Positions 34,402-47,381 of a DNA stretch of 64,000 bases are shown here, piece after piece. The position numbers were made by a program, and so were the translations under genes. The notes below the pieces were generated by a model that saw nothing but the letters and a program-made list of their open reading frames with translations, ran no database searches and was not told the origin of the DNA. The stretch comes from Piezodorus guildinii. Its lineage: Eukaryota; Arthropoda; Insecta; Hemiptera; Pentatomidae. Each line of letters starts with the position of its first letter. The first letter of the stretch is position 1. The DNA lies in NCBI GenBank assembly GCA_023052935.1, contig CM041292.1:31817454-31881453 (forward strand), in the 5' to 3' direction.

Positions 34402-34444
<43 letters not shown>
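34369..34444. repeat. (CA)n microsatellite
   Basis: Imperfect then pure CA repeat with interspersed CAGACA units. Confidence 0.9.
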
Positions 34445-34446
<2 letters not shown>

Positions 34447-37369
34447 CCCTGCAGCTGTCGGGATTTGGCCCAGCTGCTCGCCCATAGAGTCTGCTTTATC
34501 GTTCCTCATGATCTCTGTAGTCTATAGCTTGAGATAAGGCTAACAACAAATATATCCCCATTGTTAATTTAAATATATATGTATACAAAATGCTATCTTC
34601 ATTCTGCTCACCGTGAGGTGCCTTTTCGCCGATATCAACCGTTAGTTGAGTATATTTTCCGTGGATTTTATAATGGGTTTCCATACTAGATTTTTTTTTT
34701 TGTTTTCTATTACGCATGAATATTTTTTTCAAATTTAAAAAGGCACTCATTAACTTCCTATTCTTAAAAATGTATTTTTTCTTCACTATCTATTACATTG
34801 TTTTTCAACGTTCCGGTGTTCTGTCCCCATTATCATGAGTGTTTTTTTTTTAATCACTTTTTAAACACACACACATTTGATTACATAGCTAACTTACTGC
34901 TATTCGTCCTAATTGATATCTATTGGCTCACGAATATTTTTTAACAACTTTATTACAAGCCCAAAAACCTCAATTACATATTATTAATTACAATTTTTAA
35001 ATTGTTTTTTTATAGGTCAAAATCTTAAGTTAAAATATAATCATTTTTAAATGAATTAGATATTGTATTTTATTTTTAATTATTCCAGTATTCTATTCAC
35101 TCGCAAGGTAAACAATCAGGTCACATTCCGTTTTCTTGTATTCTGGTAAACTTATGACAAGTTTAATTAAAAATTGACAATACAGAAACATTTCTAATTA
35201 TTTAAAACATATTATTCTTGATAAGAGGTTTTTGTTGCTAAATTAAATATATTAAATGAAAATGATTATATATTTTTAAGATTAACAAGAATTTTAATCC
35301 TAAAACTCTATCTGAACCTTTAATTTAATTTTTATATTAATTTAATAACTAGAATTTTATTTTAATTTATGCCAATGGGATATATTTTTTGTTTATTATT
35401 TTAGACACTTATCATCTTAAAAAGTTCTAATGACGTTTATAAACGTAATGTATAAAATATAACTTGTTCACCACCAAATTCAAATTTTGTTTTTATTTCG
35501 AAAGATTTATTCTTAAACATCGGATCACGCCATATGTGGTTCAAAGAGTGACAATATTTTATTGATTATATGTATGTTTTATCATATTATATAGATTTAT
35601 CTTGCAAAGATTATTTTTATAACCATTACATTATTGTTCAATATATTTGATTTTGTATATGCTTGATGAGAAATGATATTTTTTGTGACATGATAGGAAT
35701 ATGATAAGGGTTTGCAAAAGGTAGGGCCTTTGTTGATATATGGAATTCCTCCTAGCGAAATCTATAAGAATATAGTTTTTAGACCATCTTCTAAACTGCT
35801 CCTTGAGAAAATAAAAACTCCGCTGAGCAATACTTCTCATTAGAGAGGAGAGTATAATTACTTACTAATCAGCTAGAATTAAAATAAAAAAATGGAAAAA
35901 TTTAAGATTTTAGAACAAACATTTAACTAAAGGAGCTACGAAAATTAAATAAAACATACGCCAACGATATCTTTTATCCTCTGAAACACTATTGAAGAAA
36001 CGCCGCTATCAATCCTTAAAAATGTGTATAAAGACTCTTTTTCGTAATTAGAACAAAATGATTTATACATTCAAGGACATGTAGTTACTAAATAAAGTAT
36101 CTCGGGAATTAATACATGATATAAAAAGTGTCCTAAACATCTCATGATTTCTTTGAGGTTAAAAAAATAATGTAAATATCTATTAATGAAAAGGTCTGTT
36201 CAAGGAGAACTGTTCAAGGAGCCTCATATAACTAAGTTAAATAAACATAAATAATAGTTCTTGGATAAAGGCTAAGATTTAAACAAATATATATACATTA
36301 GTGATATAAAACATTATTTGTACTAAATGTATTGTTTGATCATTAAATTCTTCATCTGAAATAAAGTACAGATCTACAGTTTAGAATAAAGGCCGAGCTA
36401 CACGACCATGGAGACGAGCAAGTGAAAGTTGAAAGTGTTTTATAAAATTCCGATAGTGAATTATCACAGACTTTTAGGGTATTATACTAAATAAATATTT
36501 TCGTGAAAACATCGCGAAAAATGAATTTTGCCATATATGAAAATTTATATACAATAAAGAACTATGTTCACCAGATAACAATTTTTAGAAGTAAGGCTAG
36601 GACTAAGCTATGTATGAAAAAATAGTCAAAGGTCTTTTCTCCTTTTTAAACTTTTAACTCTCTAAAAGCATCGTTTTTTATTACTTTTTGAGAATTATTC
36701 AAGCCATATTCTTCACTATTTAGGTAATGAAATGAGAGGACAAAAATGTAAAACACACCCTTACTATATTGTTAGATCTTGTTTTGATTTGATATCTTCA
36801 AAATTACTAGTGTTTGTGAGGTTTTCCCAACAAACGTTTTCAGCTGTGAAGCTGACTTAAAATGACTGTGAAACTAAAATTATTAGTCAGAAATTTGTTT
36901 ATCCATCTCTTCAAATTTAGATAAAGATAAAGAATAGTTGGTAAAAATATTATGCTACAAGGTCTGGAAGGTTTGGAATAGATTGAGCAATACACAAGAA
37001 TCTTGTTTACTACATGACGTTATAATTTTTTTCTCAACTTTTATTATACGGAATGTCTTAAAATCAAGGTATTGTCGGGGTTATTTAGAAAACAAACATC
37101 TTTTTTTTTTACACTTTGTGTATTACAATTGTTTGTTTTAATATGGCTATCATTTAATTCTGTTAGTATTTGTTTTAAAATAATATTTTATGATATAGAT
37201 TTTACAAAAACATCAACTAATATTTGATGTTATTACCGGACTTTATTAAAAATAACGATTCTTTATTAAATCATTTAGCAACGATTTTTTATAATATTAA
37301 TTATTAAATTTATTTAGATACGATCAAATAAACAGTTGCAAAGTAAATATCAAACGTAACAGGGATTTG
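34445..37369. other. AT-rich DNA, no gene seen
   Basis: Several open frames of 60-96 codons are present, but all are AT-biased and featureless. I recognise no domain. Confidence 0.35.
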
Positions 37370-37702
37370 ATCAAAGCACCCCTAAGGAGGGGTGGGGGGT
37401 TGGAGGGGAGAGACCCGGAGGTGGCGACCTCTCAGCGGCACCAGCGCCAACTAACTCACCGCCGGGCCCTGGCGAAAAATCCAAACAAAAAAAGTCTCAG
37501 ATGTCGCCTGGTTGTCGGTGAGGCCAGGTCGGGCTGTATGTCACTTCTATAGAGCACGCTCGTACAACAGTCAATGTTAGTTATTCGCGAAATATATCCC
37601 AACTCCGCAAATATTATTATATTTTTTCGGAATATTTATTCTGTTCATGAACTTGTCAGTGGTTGGAGTCGGCAATTGGGATTAAGGATTCATTAGCATT
37701 AG
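37370..37702 (+). promoter_or_regulatory. CpG- and G-rich block ending in a splice donor; candidate promoter/first exon
   Basis: About 37375-37530 is sharply GC- and CpG-rich, with G-tracts (GGAGGGGTGGGGGGTTGG), against AT-rich surroundings. The block ends in CATTAG|GTAAGT, exon end 37702, a near-consensus donor. No TATA box is obvious. The nearest downstream coding exon on this strand is the TET exon at 61625, so this is a candidate non-coding first exon of that gene. Transcription is not demonstrated. Confidence 0.4.
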
Positions 37703-37923
37703 GTAAGTCCAATGATTATTTTTATTTTTTAAATTTATTTTCCCACTCACACATCTGAGAAAAATAGATTTTTTTTGTGTGTGTTAAACCATCATTAAAA
37801 AAATAAATAAAATTATAATCGCGAATTTATCTGATTCATCCTGATTACTCGAATTTAAATCATCAAAATGTATATATTCATAGAATTTATCTTACGACAA
37901 CTAAAGAACACTGATACACGACC

Positions 37924-38100
37924 ATGTGTGTACCCCGTTCAAACTGCAAGCCACACGCCGCGGTTTTGCCGCCACATTTCTTATTAGATGGGTCCTCCCA
38001 CCGAAACAGCTGGTTCGCACGTTTTAATTACTTTGTACGGTCACCAGAAAAAACGGAACCGTCTGACTATTTTTCTGAAAATCATCCGAAGGTCTCTTAA
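37924..38100 (+). other. Short GC-richer ORF of 58 codons, unassigned
   Basis: ATG at 37924 to TAA at 38098, in a locally GC-richer patch with even codon composition; begins MCVPRSNCKPHAAVLPPHF. No family recognised. It may be part of the promoter-proximal CpG region and not coding. Confidence 0.2.
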
Positions 38101-39375
38101 CATATTTTTTTTATTTTCATGAAACAGGAATATGTTAATCTGAGTCATAAAAATAATACGATACAATTTTTCATTGTATTGTTTGCACAATGTGTGCTCA
38201 ACTATATTACATAATTACGCAATAACCATATATTTTGTTTTAAATGCCAATCATTGCCCATTATTTCCGTAAACTTACTAAATAAATACAATAAAAAATA
38301 AGAACGAATTATTCAATAATTACTCTTCAAATTATTTACGGATGTTTTGAAGCTTAAAGTGTTGATAAACATTTGTAAAGCACGTATAATTCACCTTTAA
38401 TTTATTATTTAGAGTTAAAAAATCCCTTGATAAATAGTTGTTGATAGTAAAAAAGGAATATAGCGTATAAATATACTAAAATAAACAATGCTTGAGTGTG
38501 TTTTGTAGTGATTTATTTAAATATGTCCTATTCGTGTGTTTTGTAAAATTATAAATGCGGTATTATCTAAGTTTGTTGTTTAAGCTTAGTTCATTATGAA
38601 TTGTTTTCGTAAATAATATTTATTTAACTGTTATTATTAATAATACTATTATGGTATCATCGTTTTTAATAGTTTATAATTATTTCGATTTAATTAAAAA
38701 GTAAAAATAAAATGGAGACAGCTACTGTATCTAAATTGCAAAAAATGCCAATGCTTGAAGAAACACTGTTAACATAGTTGATTTCTACTATATGCATCTT
38801 TTAATAAGAGTAAACAAAACATGTCTTTGAATAATTTGGTTGATATTTTAACCGCATGAATTTAATTCAACGGTTAAGTGAAAATGATAATAATCTTTGA
38901 AACAGTAGCAAACTTGAAACACATTTACTTCTTGTTTTATAAATGCTGTATACTGAAATATAAAATAATAAATTAACGAATAAATAATTCGTTTTAAATA
39001 ACGAAAATAAAATCACGCTCGTATTTACAACATGCACAGCATCTGTAACCTTTAAAACGAAATTATCACGCAAATCGTTATATAATAGGAGGATACATAA
39101 TAAAATGAATTTTTTTATTTATTTATCTTAAATGAATTGTGAATGAAATTGATAATAAAATAAGATTATAAAAAGTAATATTTTATAAAACTAAATGCTG
39201 GTTTTGGTAAATAGTAGTTAAAAAGTATATATTTCTAAAAACATTTAAAAAATGATTTTGTATAAATCACAAAATAAACATCTTCTTACATTATTGATCT
39301 CATGAAAGCGAAATCGTCTTGATCTGACCACCATTAGGAAAGATGCTAAATTTATACCTATCATATTGTGTTTAG

Positions 39376-39389
39376 GTTCCCATGGAAAC
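39376..39389. promoter_or_regulatory. X-box-like palindrome GTTCCCATGGAAAC
   Basis: Fits the RFX-factor X-box pattern RYYVYY-N2-RRHRAC on both half sites. A single site in AT-rich DNA may be chance. Confidence 0.25.
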
Positions 39390-39790
39390 AAACATGTGCA
39401 ATCATTATTATTTAAAAATAAAATATTTTATGTGGCTAAAAAAGATTTATTTTAAACATTACTTCTATTGTTTAAAAATAAATAAATAACGCTGGCTATT
39501 CACTTGGAACGGTTTGTCCGTGGATGAATAAAGTACGCATTAATGTTGCAAAGTAGTTATGATAATTGTACAACCGTTATTTGAAAAATCTAAAACAGCA
39601 TAAAGCTTTGGCTTAAGAATTTAGTTCTAAAATAAATTAATAACATTCTATTCTATTCGTTGTACTTAAAAATAGTTAAAAGAGTCAATGATTGAAACAT
39701 TGCATATTTATATTTATTACGTAAAGTATGAGTTGTTTCGGGTGAGATAAACAAAGAAGAAAAAAAAATGAAAAAACTTTTCATTAACCA

Positions 39791-39822
39791 CCGTTTTGAA
39801 CCACGTTGTGGATCTTCTTCAG
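39791..39822 (-). other. Hammerhead-like short motif, copy C
   Basis: Minus strand: CTGAAGA, one A, then a 7-bp stem with one mismatch (GATCCAC/GTGGTTC) and a 3-base loop, then AAAACGG where GAAAC is expected. The stem sequence differs from the other copies while the layout is kept. Confidence 0.35.
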
Positions 39823-42726
39823 TGTTACTCTCAGCAACGTACCGAATCTTAATGTACAATATTAAATGTACAATGCATATAATGTAAGGCTAGTTTCTGT
39901 AATAAAAATATAAATATGATTTCATTAAATGTACAAATTTTATTTTAAAGCCTTATAAATTTAATGGACATTGTGATTATTACATTTAAAAGTGAAAAAT
40001 GATTCTCGTTTTTAAAAAAGGTTCAGTTCAAAATATTACTCCTCGTAAGAAATGTAAGAAGGAATTTCAATCTTCCGAATGGTTGCCATGGTTTCCCTCT
40101 CCCCCCACTGGAAGGAAAAACCATTTATTCATAGCCCCTGATATAAATTGACCTTATCCAAAGCCCTTTCTATATCCACTTAATTCTCGACAGAAGCAAA
40201 ACGTCTTCCGACTTGATATTTTAAACGTTTATTCTTGTATTAAATAACTCACTCTGTCTCAATAATAGCACGAAAATAGTTTATTTCGTGTAACAATAAA
40301 TATTTAATTAGTAATAGGAGTATAATTAATTATTTAAAGATGAAGTTTACATAACGAGTTTTAGATGATCGATTGTATAATGACGTAATTAATAAACAAT
40401 GGAGACGTATTACTAAAACGTGACCATAAAATAGATTTACGTCTCAGATATTATTGGAAAATAAAATGGCTTGTTAGGAGAAAAAAAAATAATAAATCAA
40501 CATACATTTATTATTGTTAAAAATATTTTTCTTGATTCGTGCATACTTGGAAAAAATTTCAAGCTTATAAGTTTATAACTAAATATTTATCGAGAAAAAA
40601 AAGCTTCAATTACCAGTTGTTTCTTATTATTCGTTATAAAATTAAACCCGCTCTAATATACAATCTGAATGAGCATATTTAAAAAAATAAATTAATACAA
40701 CAGAATATCTAATTAATAGTATTCTAAAAAACTGCTATATACTTTCTACAAGATACAGCAAATAACTTCAATAAAATAAATAATGCTATGTTATTTTATT
40801 GTACTTCTTACTGTAAATAAGTATATTGGAGCTCATAACTTTTAACCTTTTTCGATATTTCATAAAAATAAGGGTAAGATCGATATAAACTATTTGATTT
40901 GCAAATATTGCCTTTAAGAGTATTGTTTATGTATTTAAGAGTCATAAGAATTGATTAACAAAAAGTAAATAATTAGGGAGTTTAGATACTAAAATTAAAG
41001 ATCAACTGTTAAATTCGGGTATAGTTTATTATTTACTAAAATTAAGTTTTTAAGTGAAAAAAATTAATTAAAAATTGTAATATTTTTTTTAAATCAGTCT
41101 TTTGTTATAGGATAAGAATCCTGTAATAGTAATAACTAAAACTAATTTTGACAATTTTTTTAAAGCAACTTTTCAGTTATATTGAACTATCTTTGAGCAT
41201 CATTTATATAACATAAATTAATTTTCCTCGTTCCATAATGCGCATTAAAATTATTTTTAATACTTAAAGATGTGCTAATATTTTAACTAACAATTATAAT
41301 ATATATGATTTTTAGTTTATAAATGTATAAAATATCATTTAACCTAGTGTCAATGAATTATAAATGGGGGTTAATATTTAAATTTCAGTAGACTCGTGTA
41401 AAATATTTTTGAAATTTGTACAAGGGTATATTTCAACATAACTCAGTTTTAATAAAATTGTGTCGAAAAAAATTACTTTTCTATTTATTAACTTAAAGAA
41501 AAACAGACCTTAAATAGAAACTGAGAATAATAAACAAATAATAGAAACCCTTAATTATATAACCTTTTTTAAAGAAAAGACTTTAAGATGAATATAGATT
41601 ATTCATTTCATAAATTTTTTTTTCATTACATAATGATTATTATATAAGTTAAAAAAAGAGACATTTAAATTAACAGTATTATCGGCTTATCCCTATAAAA
41701 ATGATAAATTGTTAGAAGCTATATAATTGGTTATTATGGGTCAAGATTGGAAGGGTTTAACCAATGGGAAAGGAGAAGAGATGCGGCCTAAGCCAGGGCA
41801 AGACCAATGGCATGTTGACATTTGGGACTTAGTCGTTTTTCAGCGCGCTATTTCGTTTTTCACAGGGTCCTTAGAGACCACTTTTTATTGTATTTTCTTT
41901 CTCTCATATTTACTCCCGCAGACGAAGAGATATCCTAAGAATGCAGATATCTATAAATTATTCCGACATGCCTGCTTAGTATATCCGAGCTTTTTACCTT
42001 TCCAGTCCTGTCCTGGTTTCTTCTGCGTATTGAGAATGTTTTTTTTTTTCCTTGTCTCGTCCTGGCTTTCCTTGATGTATTTTTTTGGCGTCTATGAGAG
42101 GGAAATGTTACATTGTGATTTTTTTTTTTTTCGGCTCCTTTAAATCGTTTGAAGATATCTCTCCATATTCAGGAAGTGATTCATTGCTGTATTATCTCCG
42201 TGATTTAATCACATTGTTAATTTATATGCATTAAATTGACAGCTAATATATTATATTTAACTTTGAAAATGACTATTGAGATACAAAACGATTTATTATA
42301 TTTTATTTTTTAAAACAGTTTTCTAAGGTTTAACTATAAGATAAGCATTTAAGGAACTACTGGTTCATTGTACTTTACGTATGTTTTTAAACATGCTGCC
42401 AACGGTGCCTATAACATGTGTGGTGCAAGGACCCAAAATGTAAAATAAACATTCGGATATTAGCAAAATACTTTTATTTTGTTTTTTATAAACTGTTAAC
42501 AATTTAACAGAAAACTAAAGATATAATGTGTCAAGTCTATAAAAATAATGGGCCGTTTTTTTGACAGTTGGGTCTCTAAGGTTTTCATTAAATTTGGAAT
42601 ATAAAATTAAGGAGTCTAAATTGTCAAGAAGTATTATTATTATTTAATATTGATTAAAACAAATAGTTCTCAAAAGCTTATATGATTTGTAAATTTAATT
42701 TAAACACAAAATTCAATATAAATAAT

Positions 42727-42780
42727 ATATATATATATATATATATATAAATTTAATTATATATATATATATATATATAA
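42727..42780. repeat. Two AT microsatellite tracts around AAATTTAATT
   Basis: (AT)n on both sides of a short AT-rich centre, largely self-complementary. Confidence 0.85.
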
Positions 42781-43089
42781 TGTGTATATAACACTAAGAA
42801 ACTTTGCTTGGAAATCTGTTTATAGTTAGTTTACTTTGTATTAGTTGTATTGTTACGATTAGTAATGAAAATTATAAATATAAATCATCAAAAATAAAAA
42901 GCGAGTCTCATGTATTATATTTTTATTATACTTGACATTTGATTGAATTAGATAAATGAAGTAAAGCATTTTCGGCCAATTCAGGCTTCTTGACTATTAT
43001 TAGTTAACCTATCGATATACCTAACTTTTTTTTAAAGTAAATCTGTAATAAACAATAAATAAATAAAAATCTGAAGAGAGAAACAGAAT

Positions 43090-43640
43090 TATCGTAAATG
43101 TTTTGGTTTATTATTTTCAGTAATGAACCTTTGTAATCGACCAACCGAAAAGGAATAACGCCCATAAAAATTTTAGGTCTCACGATCAAAGATACGTATC
43201 ATCCAAATATCCCAACTTCCAATTGAAAAAAAAGGTGTATTGTGTTTTAGAAACAACGCGTTTAGTTATATTCATCTTAATATTGAAGATAGACCAAACA
43301 AGAGAGTTTTTTGGGATAAAGGCACAGCAAGAAACTCCTTTTATGAGTACTCGTTATTCAATAAAGAATTGAATTCTATGAAAAAAAAATGCCAATGAAA
43401 TCAGCTAAGAAATAACGGAGATGTAGCTTTTTGAATATAGCATTCGCGAATGGAAATTTTCCTTAAATATAAATTGACATTGTAACTATTAGTCTTTGAT
43501 TGATTGAATACTACAAATATATGTTAATTGCCTGCACATCTATATTTATATTGTTTTACCTTTTTATAATTTTTAGATAAACCATTGAGTTATAATTTGC
43601 AACGTTTTATTTTACTATTTACACTGAAAGTAAAATCATA
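43090..43640 (+). repeat. Dispersed AT-rich repeat (R4), diverged copy
   Basis: Shares TTTATTATTTTCAGTAATGA, AACCTTTGTAATCGACCAA and AAACCATTGAGTTATAATTT-type blocks, in the same order, with 52370-53165. No coding sequence. Confidence 0.5.
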
Positions 43641-46344
43641 AGGGTACTTGTATTGTATATTTTTATATTGTATAACGGTAGTGTATCTCTCTCAGTTGGC
43701 CCCAAAAAAAAAAAAAATAAATAAAAATATATAATAATATAAAATCAGTTAATAAATCCACTAGACAATACTATGTTATATTATAAGCTGAACTGAAAAC
43801 AGACTTATATTATACTTATTATAATAATATTTTTATAGTAGTAGGTGGATTATAATTCCAGACCCGGTAGCAGATGATGAGGGCCATTTTGTAGCGAGTC
43901 AACTGCTGTTTAGCGAGCCATCTGCTCCACGGACCCACTATTCTACTCCGTCGCTAGACCCATTCGTTAGCATTAACCCTGCTTGTATTGTTGAAAATAA
44001 TGGCCGATTTTGTGATTTATCTATATCTTTTCGCTTGTAATTATTTTTTTAGATATTTATTTGCTCAATGTTTTAAACAACTTAAATCTGATAAAATATC
44101 GAGTGAAATAAATCACATCTGTAACAAAAAAAAAACTCTTTAAAAATAAGACCAAGCACAATTTGATTAATATCAGCTTTATGCTTAGGTGTTTTTGTTA
44201 TTATTATATATATTTATTATCCAGCCACAAAAAAAAAAAAAAATTTTTTTTTAACCAGAAAGCAGAACAACTTTATAAAGTATACAGAACCATACAAGTT
44301 AAGTTTATTTTATACTTAAATATTTTCTACGTGTATTATTTCTCTATATTATCATATAAAATATCATCTCAGGATTTTAATTAAAATCGCAATTAGGTTA
44401 ATTTTTTTTTTGCTACTTTATTTTAATTATTTTTTTTTTTAATAATTTCATTATAATAATTTTGATGAAAAAAAAATCAATAAAACGATCACAGTTAAGG
44501 CCTAAGAAATTTTTTTACCTACTTACATAAGGCACTATGTATGAATGATTCGGTGCTTTATAAAAATTAGTTTTTTAAATCTATTCATTTAACCGACTAA
44601 ATTTTTATATCATTTTATTTTTAGACAGTAATCTTATGAAATTTAAAGAAAGGTATTAGCTTATTTTAGTATTTTTTGCACTTGCACATTTCTTGTTTTA
44701 TTCATTTTATGAGTTTATCTACTTCCGGATTCCATTAATAAACCTCTTTAGATTAATTTCCTTTTTTTTTTTATTTTGCTTATTTATTTTTTATCTTCAC
44801 ATTGTTCTTCTATAATAATAAGTATAGTTTAATAATAACCTAAGTGTCTTAGATGGAGCTAAAACGTAGTGTTATATACACATATATATATATATATGTA
44901 TATAATTACATAGTGCTATAAATGGAATTCTTGAGACATATACATACCAGTTAAATTTTAAAAGATTTTTAAAATATCAGTATAATATTTTGTCAAACAA
45001 GCATTACATTTTAAATAATAAATTATGACAATTTATGACGTCAAAATTTTATTGTGACCCTATATATATTTAATAAAATACATATAGAACATAAAACAGG
45101 AAATATTTTTTATTACACCGATAAATTTGTGCTGTATCCCGACGTCTGACGCTACGGACATAAAAAACCTATTTGCATTCTGTTTTGTTTCGTTTCAATT
45201 TACTATACCTCTTTCTAGACAAAGGGAATATTACAATAATTGACAAGAAATGATATACGTGGACCGAAGTTGTGATACAACTATTGTCGAAATCAGAATA
45301 CATTATATATTTTGTTTTATGGTATTTTTTGAAGGGATCATGATTAAAAAAAAATAAATTGATGACAGTGCGTCGTGTAATACAAATTGTATATTTATTT
45401 TCTAACTCTAAAAGGTTTAATATTTCGATTAAAAAATTGTAACTTTATTATTATTATTATTAATTTATGAAAGCTAACTTCATATAATATTATAGAAACA
45501 AAAACACATATTAATGCGTTGAAAACAATAAGTATCTATGTTTAAAGTATGACAACTTCAGTAGTGAAACTAAATTGTTTAATAAAAATGCTTTTGATAT
45601 CTTTGAGATCTAATAATGAAAATGAAATAAATATTTTTGATTACTGTTTTAATCGCCTGTATAGATAAGATGAATGAAAAAAGATTATTAATGAGAATTT
45701 ATTTTAACAACATGATGCTATTATGGTTGCATAAGCTGTTACGTATTTTTTTTAAAAATTTGTTTATTCCAAAATTTAAATAATACTAATTATCGAAATC
45801 TTCTAATAATTCAGCAAATATTATTTTGAGTATTCTCTTTTCGGATTTTAATTCAGTTTGTCTCACCAAATCTTTAAAAAATAATTTCTTTGCTTTTCTG
45901 ACTGATTTCGGTATTTTCTTCATTTGGAAAATTGTAATATTGTTTCATAGTACGAAAAAGTCTGCTCTTTATCTTTTTTTCAGACCAGCATAAATCATTT
46001 ACAATGTACCGTTGGGCGAAAATCACGACTTCATCTCAATCGAAAAGGTCGTGGAAAAAATAATTAAAATCAAGTTCTTTGTCAAATTAAGTTCCTTAAC
46101 CTAACAAAAAAAAATATAAACAAATAAACTAAATTAATACCTAAATATTGAATAATATAGGTAATAAATTAAAGTCTTAAATATAATTCACAATTAAATA
46201 AATAAAAGTCTAAAAGATAATTTTTTTTTCTTTAATCCGAAACCTCTTGATTCTTTATTATTATGAATTATTTAAAAATATAAACAATAGGTCATAATGT
46301 ATCATAGAAGAATTATATTATGTCATCAATACTATTTAATAATA

Positions 46345-46590
46345 TTTTTCTTGTTTGTTTATTCATTGAACGCCACTTTATGCTCTTGGAGCTAATCGGA
46401 AACTACAGTCGGATTCCTAAATTTTGTCTATCCAGGTTTAATTATGATTAGATTCTTTAATGAGTACCTAACATCATACAGGCTGGAGATCATCTTTTTA
46501 CGCCCTCTCCGAAGGATAGCATAACTAACAATTTTTACTTTCATTAAAAAAATATAAGGCCTACTGCCAGGTTTGACTACATGTGACCCC
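46345..46590 (-). mobile_element. SINE1, degenerate copy
   Basis: Blocks CGCCACTTTATGCTC, CTATCCAGGTTTAATTATGA and CGCCCTCTCCGAAGGATAGC match other SINE1 copies with many substitutions; the head is lost. Confidence 0.7.
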
Positions 46591-47169
46591 TAAATTTTTT
46601 CATGGACAATTATGAGCTTTTCACATTGCTGTTAAAAGGTTTTATCCTCTGTTCTTTTATTTATTTATTTTTTTTATTAACTGTATTAATGTCACATTTA
46701 AATGAATTATTAAATTTTAAATTACTAATTTGAGTTACTGGTTTATTAGTTATTTTTTTAGTGGAAGTATTTTTTATTTTAATCTTAAAATATTATTTAC
46801 TAACACTTAAAATGTTAATGTTAATCAACAAGCTGTAGAATATTCTATTATTGCCGGTAGGTATTGTTAAAGATCAATATTTTCAAAAAAATAAAATAAA
46901 ATAGGATGTATGCTGTGTGAATGGGTTCGTGATACATTAATGGCTATTAAAAAAATAAAAAATGTATATGTATTTGTGGTAATTTATTAATTAATTATTT
47001 TAAAAAATAAACACAGTTAAAACCAAAACCTACCCTTATTCCAGAACGTGCCATATCTAATTTGTCAGGAGCGACTATCTTGTTGTGCCTGACTCATAGT
47101 TCTTATTAATCACCGAAACCAGAAACTATTTTTAACTCCTCCTTAATTGAAAGGAGAGAAGTCGGAGAA
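46591..47169. other. AT-rich DNA, no gene seen
   Basis: Nothing recognised. Confidence 0.35.
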
Positions 47170-47381
47170 GGATAGACTTCAGGAAAAAAAAACTCCGTAA
47201 GAAAGAGGACATCCTACTACAAGAAGATGGCAAGGAAGAGAGGAAATATTTCCAGGGGTGGGGGGGAGAGGCAAGCTGCGCGCGTGTTAATATCCAAAAG
47301 GCCGTGGGGTAGGTTATTCACTGTAGTGCGTGTGTGTAGTGCGTAGTACTCTCTTCGCTCAATGGCTCTCTCTATCTCAGG
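47170..47381 (+). promoter_or_regulatory. GC-richer block ending in a splice donor; second candidate first exon
   Basis: Purine-rich then G-rich (CAGGGGTGGGGGGGAGAGG) and CpG-containing (GCTGCGCGCG), followed by TCTCAGG|GTGAGT with exon end 47381. An ATG at 47362 would leave a phase that reads TAA when joined straight to 61625. If spliced directly to the TET exon it must therefore be non-coding. It may be an alternative promoter or exon of that gene. Confidence 0.35.

Larger units (their letters stand above)
37703..46344. other. AT-rich DNA, probable intron
   Basis: No coding exon recognised. Notable points inside are the short GC-richer ORF at 37924-38100, an RFX-type X-box-like site at 39376-39389, a hammerhead-like motif at 39791-39822, (AT)n tracts at 42727-42780 and a block at 43090-43640 related to 52370-53220. 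Confidence 0.4.

Noticed and set aside
41727..42143. 138-codon plus-strand frame
   Set aside because: No recognisable domain, runs of Phe from T-tracts, no splice or promoter context; likely chance.
47362..47381. Coding start of TET at ATG 47362
   Set aside because: Splicing to 61625 in this phase would give an immediate TAA. It is tenable only with another intervening exon.
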